Origin: Sipunculus nudus
Taxonomy: Eukaryota; Annelida; Sipuncula; Golfingiida; Sipunculidae
Direction: 5' to 3'
DNA: 64,000 nucleotides
NCBI GenBank assembly: GCA_026874595.1
Contig: CM049308.1
Span: forward strand, 77,610,124-77,674,123
The translations under genes and the position numbers were made by a program. A model generated the notes under the pieces. The model was not told where the DNA came from. It searched no databases and was given only the letters and a program-made list of their open reading frames with translations. This document shows positions 46,901 to 59,135 of this stretch, in pieces (position 1 is the stretch's first letter; each line of letters starts with the position of its first letter).

Positions 46901-49093
46901 AAGTAAATTGTATGTTGTTTAAACCTATATCTTTTGTTCAGACTAAGCAAATGTTAACCACTTAGGTATGTATATAAATATATATGTCATTAAATGAAGT
47001 TACTGTTCTGCAAGGTATATTAACATAACAGAAGTCACTCCAAGTGCTGCATAACTTTTCTTTAATAATCAGGGCCTGCATGGTATAGAAAATGGTAACA
47101 AATATACCTATAATATATATACCTAGCGTCTTTTACCTGAGTAACCAACACTGACTGAATGAAACTTGCACCTTTTCACAGCCAAACACATGTAATTAAA
47201 AGTGGTAAAAAAGATAGCAATACCTCTGTTTTTTCATCTTCAAAGGAACACTTCCCACAGATGAATTATATAAGGATCACAAACTGAAGAATTTAAGGCT
47301 TGCAGATGATGCAAAAAATGGGCAAATGTATTAACAGACAGGCAGAGTGTAAAATATCCAAACCTAGTCAAGACAGAATACAGAGTACAGGATACAGTAC
47401 TCCTTTCATTTTCTGTTAGGACTGTGATAGTATTCAACTTTTTCTAAACAGCTGCTGTTATGTAGTGTTAGTATCAAACATATAGCTACCAGATGCTCGG
47501 AAAAAATCTTCATCTGAGAGAAACTTTAAATGATAAGCAAAGGAACCAGTAAAGTTTTTATTTTATTAAGTATGGGGTAACACATGACAGTTTGCTCCTT
47601 AACGGCAAAAGTGTCACATGGCAAAATATTACGAGACACCCAAAGCCAGCAGGGTCTTTGCAAATTATATTAACATCAAGCAGCTGTGGGACACAAAAAC
47701 GCTGACTCTGCCCTGGTGGACTCAGCAATTACAGTGCTGTTTTCTTTATTCCATTTCCCCACCATACACACCTACTGTTAATGAACATCCAATACCAGCT
47801 GTGATTTTATTACTAGAAGGTGGGCCCAAAGTTCAGAAAGCCTTTTAGCTAGAACGCTATTATGGATGTTAAGTTTACATAAGAACACTGTAAAAATGAT
47901 GGAATGCATAATAATATATAAATGATAACATTATGTTTTTTTCCCCCACACAAAAAAACTTTGGATTGTACCACAGGAATGGGCAACCAACTGAACCCAA
48001 AAGCATGTCTCGTTTGCTGCTTTCAAGGGTTCAGGAAAAATGCAAATTGTGTTTAACTATGCTTTACACATATCTGACCTACAAGGCAAGGAGATCACCT
48101 CACATTTAAAAATACAATGTTACAAACTGGTAAGATAAACTGATAAGAGCAAAAGCAATAACCACTTCCATCTGTTTATTAATCTGCAGGACATATCTGA
48201 ATTTTAAAAAGTCAAAGTAATTTATAGTGTAAAATTTGCAAGCTGGATTCAACATGAACAACTGATGACCGTGTATTATAATCACATCAATGTATATTAC
48301 TGCATATCATTTACAAGAAATTATTTTAACAAACATGTAATGAAAAAGTACAGGTACCTGTACTTTTTTCTGTAGAGAATGTTATTTAAGTATCACTATG
48401 TTAGGGGCAATTAAGGCATGTCGTTATCTAACTTGTCAGCTGCCAGTATTCAACAATAAGGAGGTTGATACATAGTTTCAAAGTTTTAACAGCAGCTGAA
48501 CGATGCTAATCAAAGTCTCCACCTGCTTGCATCAGATAAACTGCAGATCACCATCTCTTATAATACCAGGCAGCTTCAAGGGTGATCACATGACAGTATA
48601 TACAAGTATAAACAAACAGCAGAAGTGATTTAACTGTTATATAACACCTGCATCCTCAAGCATACAAAAGAAAAGATAGCCCCTCCTAAAGAGCTGGAAA
48701 CATCTGCTGTGGTGTTTTACTTCCAAGAAATACTCCACAAATCATGTTTAAAAACCTACAGCTGTGGGTTTCATGATAGACACATTATATGTTTGCGAGG
48801 ATCTGGTTCAGGTCTGTTTCAAAATGATAACATAGTTCTCTTTAAATAATCCACTTCACCCATTTATTTTTCATATCATGTAGGATACCCCATCATTAGA
48901 TCATAAAATCCAACCCAAACATCTGTTTTTACTATGACAGTCCTATAGTACATATGAGCTTAGACTTAAAATACTGGATTCTATTGAAACTTGGGGAGAT
49001 GCCATAGAATTAAATGTTAAGTGATCTGAGCAGTGCACATATGCACACAAAAATCTTATTTTTATATCAGTTTTGTTCTAAACATGTACTCAC
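42784..49093. other. 6.3-kb intron between exons 3 and 4
   Basis: No exon is supported. It contains the TAA microsatellite. Plus-strand open frames at 45534-45794 and 47618-47848 have no recognisable domain and no consistent splice context. Confidence 0.6.
43897..43941. repeat. (TAA)n microsatellite
   Basis: About 15 TAA/ATA repeats with one ATT interruption, inside the long intron between exons 3 and 4. Confidence 0.95.
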
Positions 49094-49224
49094 CCGACAA
49101 CTTCCTTCCACACAGATGTCATTAGACTGGTGGTCACATGTCGTTCCATCTATCACTTTGGCACCATGGCGATAGTAAAAATTTTCTCCCACTGCTAGGC
49201 AGTTTAATTCACATTTATTTTTTT
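49094..49224 (-). CDS. PAPLN: papilin exon 3: Cys-rich module, middle part
   Basis: A 131-bp exon, phase 1 in and phase 0 out, with donor CGG|GTGAGT. It encodes KNKCELNC, FYYRHGAKVIDGTTC and NDICVEGSCR, all typical of the central ADAMTS Cys-rich module. The order of cysteines agrees with a folded, non-proteolytic ancillary module. The intron that follows in the transcript is the longest fully bounded coding intron in the window after that between exons 18 and 19. Confidence 0.94.
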
Positions 49225-51999
49225 CTACAATATAAAAGAAACAAATTATATGAATTTTAAATAATATTTACATTTTACATGCAGTGGGGATCAATGGAAT
49301 GAAGAGGATCCTGACAAACTGTAACCAGCTCATACTGAAATGTGACAAAGTCATTCAAACATAAAGAATAATATATATATCCTGGGTAAATTCTTTACAT
49401 TATTCAGGTAATGGAAGAGTCCCTGTAATTCATGTTAACCAAATTCCTGATTTTTTCCGCTTGAATTCTGAAAATCCTAGAATAAACATTTTGACCTTTT
49501 GAAGGAAGAAGATATTCTAAAATCAGCTGGTAATGTTGGTCTATATGTTGGCATGTGTATAACTGTGCTTAGTATGACACTTATAAATCCATTTACAGTT
49601 CACTTTAGGAATATTTTCACTTATTTTTCTTGATATAGCTATGAAAATCCTACTTTGGAGGTGGCATTTGCTCTCTATCAAGTGCCCTCTAGTTACACAA
49701 AATTACTCAAGAGTCAACAATTATTAAACAAATCAAACACTTTGTCAAAGAACAAATTTTCAAAGAACCACCTTGACATTTCTGCACCAAACCACAGACA
49801 AATTATGAGGTACTACAAGCAATCACAGGTGATCAGACAATAAATCACCGCTGTGTTGCCCTGTATTGCAGTTTCATGCATATTAAACATTGAGCCATCC
49901 CTACCCATTACTTAACCTGCTGGAAACAAACTTAAATTCTGTATACTGGAGAGTATTATTCTTATCAGGAGCTGGTATAAGTATATACCCCTTTAAACAT
50001 ACACTACTCCTGTGAATTATCCATCTCAAGAGTAAATATAAGCAGACACCCTCTGAAGTGAAACTCATACCACATTACACCCACAAGGGCAGTATACCAA
50101 TTACTTGCTTGACTTGTTTCACTCAGGGTCATGATTTATAAAGCCAAGATAACTATGGGTGGTGCCACAGCTTGTGTAAGTATAGCTTTGGTACAACTTT
50201 CCCTGTATCTATATAGTGGGACAATATCGGGACAAGCTGTAGCTTTATGTAGAGGGTGTAAGGAGCACTGTAATCTGTATAATATCTATACAGTTACATG
50301 AATCCACACAGGGCCCCATTCACCAACACCCTGTTATCACTTAAACTTCTTCCACTGATACTATCTTTTATACATAGCTAAAATCATATATATGTATGAT
50401 TACTACTTCCTCAATACTATGTTACAGGTTCACATACAAACTATGGGTACTATATATGAGGCTACTGTCAATGAAAAAATCACTGAAAAGCATGTCTCTT
50501 TGGGTCAAACTTGTGTTTTTTATGAATGAAATTGAATGAATACTTGTAAACAGCTACATAGAGGAAAGATTCAGTATTTGCATAATTTTATGGTATCTTC
50601 TTGTTTCTGTTATCCATCAGATATGTGCAGAAAACAACTTGTATTTACTAGTGGTTGTAGTGGAGAGGGCAAACAAAACATGAAGATCTCTATTTCTACA
50701 AGCTATATAAAACATTTATATATTTCACAAAGAGGGCAAACAAAACATGAAGATCTCTATTTCTACAAGCTATATAAAACATTTATATATTTCACTTTCT
50801 TTAACATATACATATATGAAATATCAATGGTATTATGTATTATTTCTCAAACTGTTTTAAATGTAATAGTATAAAAGAGAGTGTTTTCCCAATCCTATTC
50901 AACTTTCTCCAATATTGGAGTAAAGTACAGTGATTTCTTTATGCATGATAGACAGAAGTTCCTGTTAATTGTTCAATCTATGTTAAGTAAACAAAAAGGG
51001 CAGATTATTAGTTTCCTTGCTTTATGAGTCACAAATATTTTTACACAATAAATTATAGGATATAGTGTACCCATCTTCATTTATATGTGATTTCTCTGAT
51101 AAAGTGGATTTTCCCATGCAGGGGATAACAATCATTCATTCTGGTAAATGGAAAGAAATAAATGGAGGCATAATTAGGCAAACAGCACCAGGCGCCTTGG
51201 GGCGTCCAAAATAATCACGCTGATAAGAGTGAGGTCAACTGGTGCAGGTACATGGATATCAATCATTCCATGTCAGAGATGTTTGAAAGAACGCAATGTA
51301 TTTCAAATTATGCAATTTCTGTCATCAAAGAAGTAAATTACAGGCTAAAACCTACATGTGGGTGGCACATGAAAAGCATAATGTATATTTTTTTTTATTT
51401 CTTCCCCAAACTTGCCCTCCTAGGAGAAAAAGCAAGCCAGATGCGAACTATATGGCTGAAACATTACCTCGCTGACATTAGTGTTATACCAAAGGTGCCT
51501 TAGCCATTTAATCATTCCATTTACATTTACTTATGAACACAATATAGGAGACAGCAATATATGTTCTGATGTGACTGGTCATATAACACAGGATACTCAG
51601 ATTTTTAACCTAAAGTAAAGGTATGTGGAATATCATGGAAAAAGGGCAGAGAATGACAATTCAATCTCTATCTAGTGTTTTTAAATTTGGAGTGTAGATT
51701 ATCACACTTTATGCAAATGTGTGTATGGGTGTGTTAAACCCAGTTTAAGTGCATACACCAAAGACATTTTTCAGTTCATAAATTGTGTTCAAACAAAGCA
51801 AAACAATTATTAAACAATTAAGATATACAATTATCATATCCAAAGTAACCAAATGAAGCACTGTAAATACAACAAAAACTTATGAATAATTATATCCTGA
51901 CAGTGCTCCCCCTGAAGTTTCTCATATAAAGGGACACTTAAAACTCCATCCAAATTACAGAAACAACAGAAACAACATGTACTTTTTGTGAAAACTCAC
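49225..51999. other. intron between exons 2 and 3
   Basis: A+T-rich with the 67-bp duplication at 50665. No exon or other feature is recognised. Confidence 0.6.
50665..50796. repeat. 67-bp tandem duplication
   Basis: Two near-identical copies begin GAGGGCAAACAAAACATGAA at 50665 and 50732. This makes the open frame here repeat itself; it is not taken as a gene. It lies in the intron between exons 2 and 3. Confidence 0.9.
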
Positions 52000-52102
52000 C
52001 TGAATAATATGGAACCCATGTATATTTCTTGCCACTGAAGGATACATTGTTATATTTTTCACACTGTATCAACCTGAAATCTTTTGTTCCTTCTGGACAG
52101 TC
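52000..52102 (-). CDS. PAPLN: papilin exon 2: start of ADAMTS-type Cys-rich module
   Basis: A 103-bp exon, phase 0 in and phase 1 out, with donor TCAG|GTGAGT. Its residues include CPEG, DFRLIQC and YTWVPYYS, the hallmark start of the ADAMTS/papilin Cys-rich module (CPxGxxDFRxxQC then WVPY). The split codon G|AA joins it to KNKCELNC in exon 3. It is separated from exon 1 by an intron carrying a 2-kb repetitive element. Confidence 0.93.
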
Positions 52103-52277
52103 CTACAAGATAACACCTTCATGAATATAACATCATACATTATCCCAATAAAAAAATATCATATGATCTTCTTAAACTCATAAAATATGTGAACATATAT
52201 GAATATTTATATGCAATCTATCTAGCTTCCACTGCCAGATGAAAAAAATATCACATGGGCAGGTATATACTTATAAA

Positions 52278-54316
52278 ACTAGATGTGTCGGAACGACACG
52301 AATGCCCCCGCCTTGGGCAAATTAGAAACATTTGTTAAATTTTGCAAATTTTTTTAAGTTCAGGAGGTGTTGTATGGTAAAAAGAAGGTCAACAGGGGCA
52401 AAACGCAAACTCGATCTGTAACGGGTCATTATCAAGCAACACACCAAAAATCAGGCCAGAATCTGCAGGCATTGTGAAAAAAGGTCCATACATGTGCATT
52501 TTTCATAGAGATTTCTGTCTTTCATGAAATTTTCTATGTTCAGGATCTGTCATATGGTCAAAAATAGATTAACTGGGACAAAACGCGAACTCGATCTGTA
52601 AGTGGTAATTATGTGCCCACAGACCAAACATTAGGCCAGTATCTGTAAGCATTGCATTGCGAAACTAGAATATTAGCAAAAGCTGATAATCAGTTATAAA
52701 TTTAAATTGGAGAGGTATGTACCACGTTTCATAACAATCCACCAAATGCTTCCTGAGAAATAAGCTCCTAAGTATTTTTCTATACTAAGCTCTGTGACAT
52801 TGAAAAGTAGGTCAAGATCACCCATCTTTGAACTTGACCAAGATTTTGTAAATATAATGCAATAGCACTGAAGAAATAAAGTTCCTGTGTTGAATACCTT
52901 TAGAGATATCCTGCACAAAAGGCCAAAATTGAAAAATCCAATAAAATTTCATTAAAAAATCAGAAATTGCAGGTGGCACTACCAAAATTGTGCAGCACGT
53001 ACAGACCATCAGACCCAATGATCATAGTAAGTTTTGTGAAAATCCACACAATGGTTCCTGAGATATAAGCTCCTGAGTGTTCTTCTATAATCAGCTCTAA
53101 AATGTAGAAAAATGGGCAGGCATTGCAGAAAAAAAGTCCGTACATATGCATTTGTCATGAAAATTTCTATTTTTCATGAAACTTCCTATGTTCAGGAGCA
53201 GTCAAATGGTCAAAAGTAGGTCAACTGGGACAAAACAAGAACTCAATCTTTAAATGGTCAATATCTGCCCACACACCACGAATCAGGCCAATATCTGCAG
53301 GCACTGCAAAAAAAAGTCTGTATATGTGTATTTATCATGAAAATTTCAATTTTTCATGAAATTTTCTAAGTTTAGGAGCTGTAAAACGGTCAAAAGTAGG
53401 TCAACCGGGACAAAACGCGAACTTGATCTGTAACTGGTCATTATCTGCCCACACACCATAAATCAGGCCAATATCTGCAGACACTGCGAAAAAAAGTCCG
53501 TACATGTGTATTTGTCATGAAAATTTCTATTTTTCATGTAATTTTCTAAGTTAAGGAGCTGTTAAACGGTCAAAAGTAGGTCAACCAGGAAGAAACGCGA
53601 ACTCGATCTGTAACTGGTCATTATCTGCCAACACACCAAAAATCAGGCCAATATCTATAGGCATTGCGATAAAAAGTCCGTACATGTGTATTTGTCATGA
53701 AAATTTCTATTTTTCGTGAAATTTTCTAAGTTAAGGAGCCGTAAAACGGTCAAAAGTAGGTCAGCCCGGACAAAACGCAAACTCGATCTGTAACTGGTCA
53801 TTATCTGCCCACACACCAAAAATCAGGCCAATATCTGCAGGCATTGCGAAAAAAAGTCTGTACATGTGTATTAGTCATGAAAATTTCTATTTTTCATGAA
53901 ATTTTCTAAGTTAAGGAGCCGTAAAACGGTCAAAAGTAGGTCAACCCGGACAAAACGTGAACTTGATCTGTAACTGGTCATTATCTGCCCACACCAAAAA
54001 TCAGGCCAATATCTGCAGACATTGCGAAAAAAAGTCCGTACATGTGTATTTGTCATGAAAATTTCTATTTTTCATGAAATTTTCTAAGTTAAGGAGCTGT
54101 AAAACAGTCAAAAGTAGGTCAACCCGGACGAAACGCGAACTCGATCTGTAACTGGTCATTATCTGCCCACACACCAAAAATCAGGCCAATATCTGCAGGC
54201 ATTGCGAAAAAAAGTCCGTACAACTGTTTCATTTCGGAATGACAGAATGACAGAATGACGGAATGACGGACATGGGTAAAACTATATGCCCCGGCCACTT
54301 TGTGGCGGGGGCATAA
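52278..54316. mobile_element. 2-kb family C element with ~180-bp tandem cores and a 3' hairpin
   Basis: The left side has a TGTCGGAACGACA stem and ATGCCCCCGCC (52302-52312). The right end has GGCGGGGGCAT (54304-54314), its exact inverse, as part of a 13-bp-arm hairpin with loop TTT (54286-54314). The interior has ~180-bp units with AATCAGGCCAATATCTGCAG and AAAAAAAGTCCGTACATGTG, followed by an ATGACAGA/ATGACGGA tract. The layout is the same as family B, with unrelated sequence. Confidence 0.85.
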
Positions 54317-55269
54317 TAAAAACACATAATTTCGGTGTTTTCACTGTTATACTAAATATATATATCCAACATTCTGAGAATATATATTTCATCAGTGAAA
54401 ATCACTTATATGCTCAACTTATAATGTACTGCATATTCTATACAGTCACATATAAATTATCACATATATTAAAGTTTAATGTTTTTATCCTGCTTTCATA
54501 TTTATAAATATCTTCAAAAGATCATATATAATTAAAATTTAATATATTTATATATATTAATCTATTCATTCAATTTAAATATAATATTGCTTAATATCTA
54601 TCAAAATGTCATTGAACCAATCCAAAAAAAAGACCAACTTAACCAAATGCAGAAGGGTCACATATGTATTAATATGGTGTATCATTTTTTATTGAGATGA
54701 CAGTGTCTGATCCCATAAAAGAAGGGCATATGGCTTAGTCTTACAGTTTAAACTTTACAGCTCAGAAGCCCCAGCTGTAGGCATAAAGCCTTTTTCTGGT
54801 CACTGTTACGCAACAGTTGGCAGCAGATAAACTTATGTATATCATATTTCTGATGAACTCAACTGTATACATTGTTATAGGGGGCCAATATGTTCCCATA
54901 CAGCAGGGAGGTTAGTAAGAGATGCTACAACTGGAGACGAATAAATCACAGTCCAGTGACCACAAGTGGTGGAGGTCACTTGGTGCAATATGTGAGTGCA
55001 CTTCAGACAGTATATAGCTTTAATAGCAAGAACAGGTATAAACCAAAACTGGAAAATCAGCACAGGATATCAACTGTAAATTAATAATGTAGGCATCACA
55101 TAACTGATATAAATCACACCTGGATGGTGATTATTACCTGGTCTCTTTTATATGATATCCAGTCGTTTGATGCCAGACCGTTATTAATGTATCTTTTTAA
55201 CGAACAATAAACTTGCATCACAGACAGATGATTAATGGGACACAATAAAAAAGAGGTAAATGTAGTTAC
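54317..55269. other. intron between exons 1 and 2, part beyond family C
   Basis: Very A+T-rich, with ATATATTTATATATAT-type sequence near 54540. No other feature. Confidence 0.6.
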
Positions 55270-55330
55270 CTGTATATTACAGGACTTGTATATTCTGTTT
55301 GGACCCACACATTCTGCAATGCCATCCTCA
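55270..55330 (-). CDS. PAPLN: papilin exon 1 (first seen): C-terminal end of first TSP1 repeat
   Basis: A 61-bp exon entered in phase 2 and left in phase 0, with acceptor TTTGCAG and donor CAG|GTAACT. It reads EDGIAECVGPNRIYKSCNIQ and then joins DCPEG in the next exon. This matches the tail of the first TSP1 of ADAMTS-like proteins and papilins, where a Cys pair sits just before the Cys-rich module. The exon that should hold the Trp/CSxxCG core must end in phase 2 and was not found upstream. Confidence 0.8.
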
Positions 55331-58300
55331 CTGCAAATATATGTAAAAATAACATTTAATATGCACATCACGATATAGTTAAGTACATTATATAAATAGA
55401 TTCAGACTGATAAATGTACAGTGATTTATTTCAATTACTGACAGTGTATATGCCTTTTGATGATCATATAGACAAATCTGCTTCTTTATTTAATACAATA
55501 TTAAATTATACTATTCATATTAAATACCAGGTATAATTACCAGCCCAGGCTATGAAGTACAGCATTAATGATGTTCACACATAGATTATAATTATTGTTA
55601 TAATTAAGTCACAATGTATGGCTGGATATCCATGGCCAATGCCCTTGGTAACTGGAAAATGTCAAGCTTTGATACATGCTTTCATATAAAATTAAGGAAA
55701 ATCATAAACAAGATTATTATAACCAGGTTTTCCCCAACATTTTTTTATTCCATCCCATCCCTCCAGTAAGGAGTAGGTTGTCCAGCTGTAGAGCAGTTTG
55801 AAAGAAAAGAGGTTATTTTTGCATGATGTGTTTAAGGATATATGTAACAAAGCATATGTGATATGAAAATAAGAAGAAACATTAATAAGATCAAGTGATA
55901 CTATGATGCTGAGCTGGTTATTTGTAATAAGTGTGGTAAATATTTGTATACATTTTGTGCAGCACTCAAGCTGAAGTTCTCCAGTGATGGAGGTAAAAGG
56001 TTAAGGTTCAATTCTTGCGCTTTCAAAGTTTATTTCCTGGCAATATTTCTATATAAACAATATCGGCAGGTAGCAATGTTAGAGATGACCACAATATGAA
56101 TATATAGCGTCCCTGACTCAACCCTGAACAGCGTTAATCAAAGAGCAGTTGTTGGAATATCCATGCATGTGTGCTACCCTCAGATAACAAGTAGTTAAGT
56201 GCTGAATATGCCTGTAATCAAAAAGAATACAGGGTTCTGATTATACTGTATTCTTAGTGTGTGTGAACCTTGACATTTTTATTAAATGACTCAAAATGAT
56301 GGTGCATAATATTATTCATTTTTTTATCCATCATATAATGCATCACTTGAGTTAATGTTCACACAAAGGGGAAACAGATATCAACATTTTGTTTTATACC
56401 CAGTCAGGTTCACTGAGCTATTTCCGCACTCTGATGTAACTTTACACATAATGCACTCGATCACAAGTGGCCACTTGTTGCGTGCTTGAAGGGAAACCTG
56501 GAGAATAACAAAATCATGAAATCCATGACCTTGCCATGAACCGGGAATACTGTGAAGGCATAGGGGTCAAGGAAAACATATATAAGCTTTATATATGAGA
56601 GACTAACTTTTTTTATCCGAAATATTATTTATCTCAGACACAAAACCTTACCAAGCAGGTTAGGAGGGGCACCAGACTTTTTGATAAAGATCAAGTGAAG
56701 GTTCTGCGAGATGAAAAGGTCATGATAGAGCAACGTCAATCCAGGTCCTGGTTGGGTTCATATGAGATTTTACATATAACCATGTTTCAATGTGAGAATA
56801 ATTTCCCCCTCCTAATGTTATACTTTTGTAGAAGATTAAAGAAAGCACAAAATACACACTCAAGCACTCTATATGAATTAATTAATCTCATTCAAATAAA
56901 ATACCTGTATATCCTCCAAGCTGATGCCAAAATATTACAAAAGTACACAGTTCACTTGAAACACAGGTTAAACCCCACCCACCCCGCCCATAAATAAACA
57001 ACAGTTTAGGGTTAAAGATTGATTCAGCCTCAACAGATAGTTATTTATATCAACTTCTGTTATTTTCTAAAAGAATCTGAAGCACCAACAGTTAAAACTT
57101 AGAGCTCCAATGGATTTCACATACTGTTTCAGTTAAATCTAAGCATGGGAACAAATGTAACATTGAGTAAAAGAGCAATTACCCTTATTGTCTACAGTGA
57201 TTAACGTTATACAAAACTGATAAGAATAAAGAGATAACACTGAAAACTTCTGTTAATAAAATGCAAATTCTATCCAGCTAAATTGATATACCATTTTTTT
57301 AAGTGCATATGTTCTTCTATTCATGCCTATTGTTGTGGTAGGACCAGATATTTTATTGAGCAATTTCCAATATCCTGGCCTTCTGTCAATAAAATATCCA
57401 TGTTATCACCCTAACAATAGTAGTTATTTTCTTGTTTGAAACCAAAATGGAAACATAATTATTTTCATCTGTGGTTGCAAACATAATACATACATTCTGC
57501 TGACCAGAGCAAATATTTGTAATAACCCTCACAAAGAGATCCTGCTTACTCAGAGCCAATATTAAACACCACTAATGTTAAGTCATCACAAACAATGTAA
57601 CAAAATGATATTATTTAGGAATCATAATGAGAAATCAACAACAACCTGATATTAATAATAAACATCACGTGCAGGGAGATTAACCTTAGTTAAATAATAG
57701 AAGCTGTGATCTGGTATGCCATAGGGATAGCATCCACAAAAAGTAATAAAATATCAATACTACTAATGTGTACATGTATGCCGATACTCAATGTAGACAT
57801 GCTCAGGTGCAACTGAATATACCAATTATTCTTGTGGTAACTCACATGTAAAAATCAAGTAAGTGGTAAATGCAGCACCCACAATGTTAGTCATGGGTTT
57901 ATATCTGGAAACGTGTGAACACGAGAATATTAAATGAACGGAAGCATATTAAATGAACAGCAGAAATTTAACTGATTACTTATTTTCTTGACATTGTCTC
58001 TGTTGCGTACAGCATTCCCTGCTGTACCTCAACAAACCATTCCAAATTTATATGAAAGCTGCATTAACAGCTAGTTCTGTGGTAACAACCTATAATAAAG
58101 TAACAGAGCTGTTTTAAAGTTTAACAAGTGTGGTAAAGGGCGTGTTACTTGTTAATAATTAACAGGCAATTCCACTGTGTTGCCCATGCAGTAATTTAAA
58201 TTTAATTCTGCCATTCACATTAACAGAGGATACAGCTGTCAATCAAATCCCGATCAGGCCAAGCACTATCTTATCCATGAAAATACAATGGCATTTGGTA

Positions 58301-58514
58301 ATACAGTTACAGACTTTTATGACAACCGAAGAAAAGAAACTACATGGTTTATATTCTCTCTCTATGTTTTTACTGGCAAGATCACTTAATTCTATTTCGG
58401 TTACACTTAATCCAATCAACTACCAAAAAATAATATTTGACATTCACTGAAGGTCTTATCTGCATCTGGGTGGTGACCTGACTAAGCTCTTGAACCACAA
58501 AATGATTCACTTAC

Positions 58515-58662
58515 AGAGCAGGACTTGAGAAATGAGCTTTTAACAAGAGAGTGACAGTTGGCATCTCCTTCTTTTCCACAGATATAATATATAGCATTCG
58601 GAAGAATTTTTCTCAGTTTTGGAGAATCACCCTTTACACCTCCATCCTGCTTTTGTACTTTA
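58515..58662 (-). CDS. candidate unassigned exon, 49 codons
   Basis: Bounded by GATTTAG and the strong donor TCT|GTAAGT, this open stretch is phase 2 in and phase 0 out. It reads LPNAIYYICGKEGDANC and SSFLKSC near its end, with three cysteines. I recognise no family. Its phase-0 end cannot join exon 1 directly, so if real it needs another exon between, or it belongs to another gene. Confidence 0.2.
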
Positions 58663-59108
58663 CTAAATCTAGTTACATATGTCATAAAATAAGTAAAATA
58701 AAATATGTATTAGTGTACATGATTTGGTGCAGCTGTCTATTTCATTTTTCAAGTACATGTACATGAGATGAAGAGTTCTTCTCACTTGCCATTTGCATTA
58801 CCTCAGGCATTTAATGTGCCATTGGATATAGCAACCTGGAAAGTTATCTATGTTACAAACATCATGAGGTTAATTTAAGTTCACTGCAACAAAAGTACAT
58901 ATTAATGTTATACCTTAATCATAATTATTTTAGCCTTCAGTCTAAAATGATATTCTCCCTGGCTTACTTACATTTTAAAATCACACATTAACTGTATAAA
59001 TGTTGAATTACAGTCTGCACAATTTGATTTCCATTCTTTTGCTAAACCATTTTTAATTTTTTTTTATCTATTACCAATTACTTCCACAAATGGTTATCTC
59101 TCATTAAA

Positions 59109-59135
59109 TCTCTCTCTCTCTCTCTTTCTCTCTCT
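59109..59135. repeat. (TC)n microsatellite
   Basis: A run of TC dinucleotides with one TTT interruption. No gene feature is nearby. Confidence 0.95.

Larger units (their letters stand above)
168..55330 (-). other. PAPLN: papilin-like extracellular-matrix gene, 38 coding exons seen, both ends outside the window
   Basis: Papilin is a secreted matrix and basement-membrane glycoprotein related to the non-catalytic part of ADAMTS proteases. I see, in order: end of a TSP1, Cys-rich module, spacer, six TSP1 repeats, ten GCCPDG repeats, twenty Kunitz domains and an antistasin-like domain. No metalloprotease zinc motif is visible. Exon ends were set from AG/GT sites and reading phase. All 37 junctions are phase-compatible and the joined exons give 2251 complete codons plus one leading base, which strongly supports one transcript. 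Every Kunitz exon is phase 1 at both ends, as expected for serial duplication. The start codon, signal peptide and the core of TSP1-0 are not found; Ig and PLAC modules usual in papilins would lie left of position 1. The papilin name follows from module order; the antistasin module and the Kunitz number are the unusual parts. Confidence 0.9.

Noticed and set aside
56420-56505. Possible upstream exon after TTATTCTCCAG, with a VTSECGNS stretch reminiscent of TSP1
   Set aside because: It lacks the Trp strand and the R-x-x-x-C strand, runs into a stop and has no donor of the needed phase.
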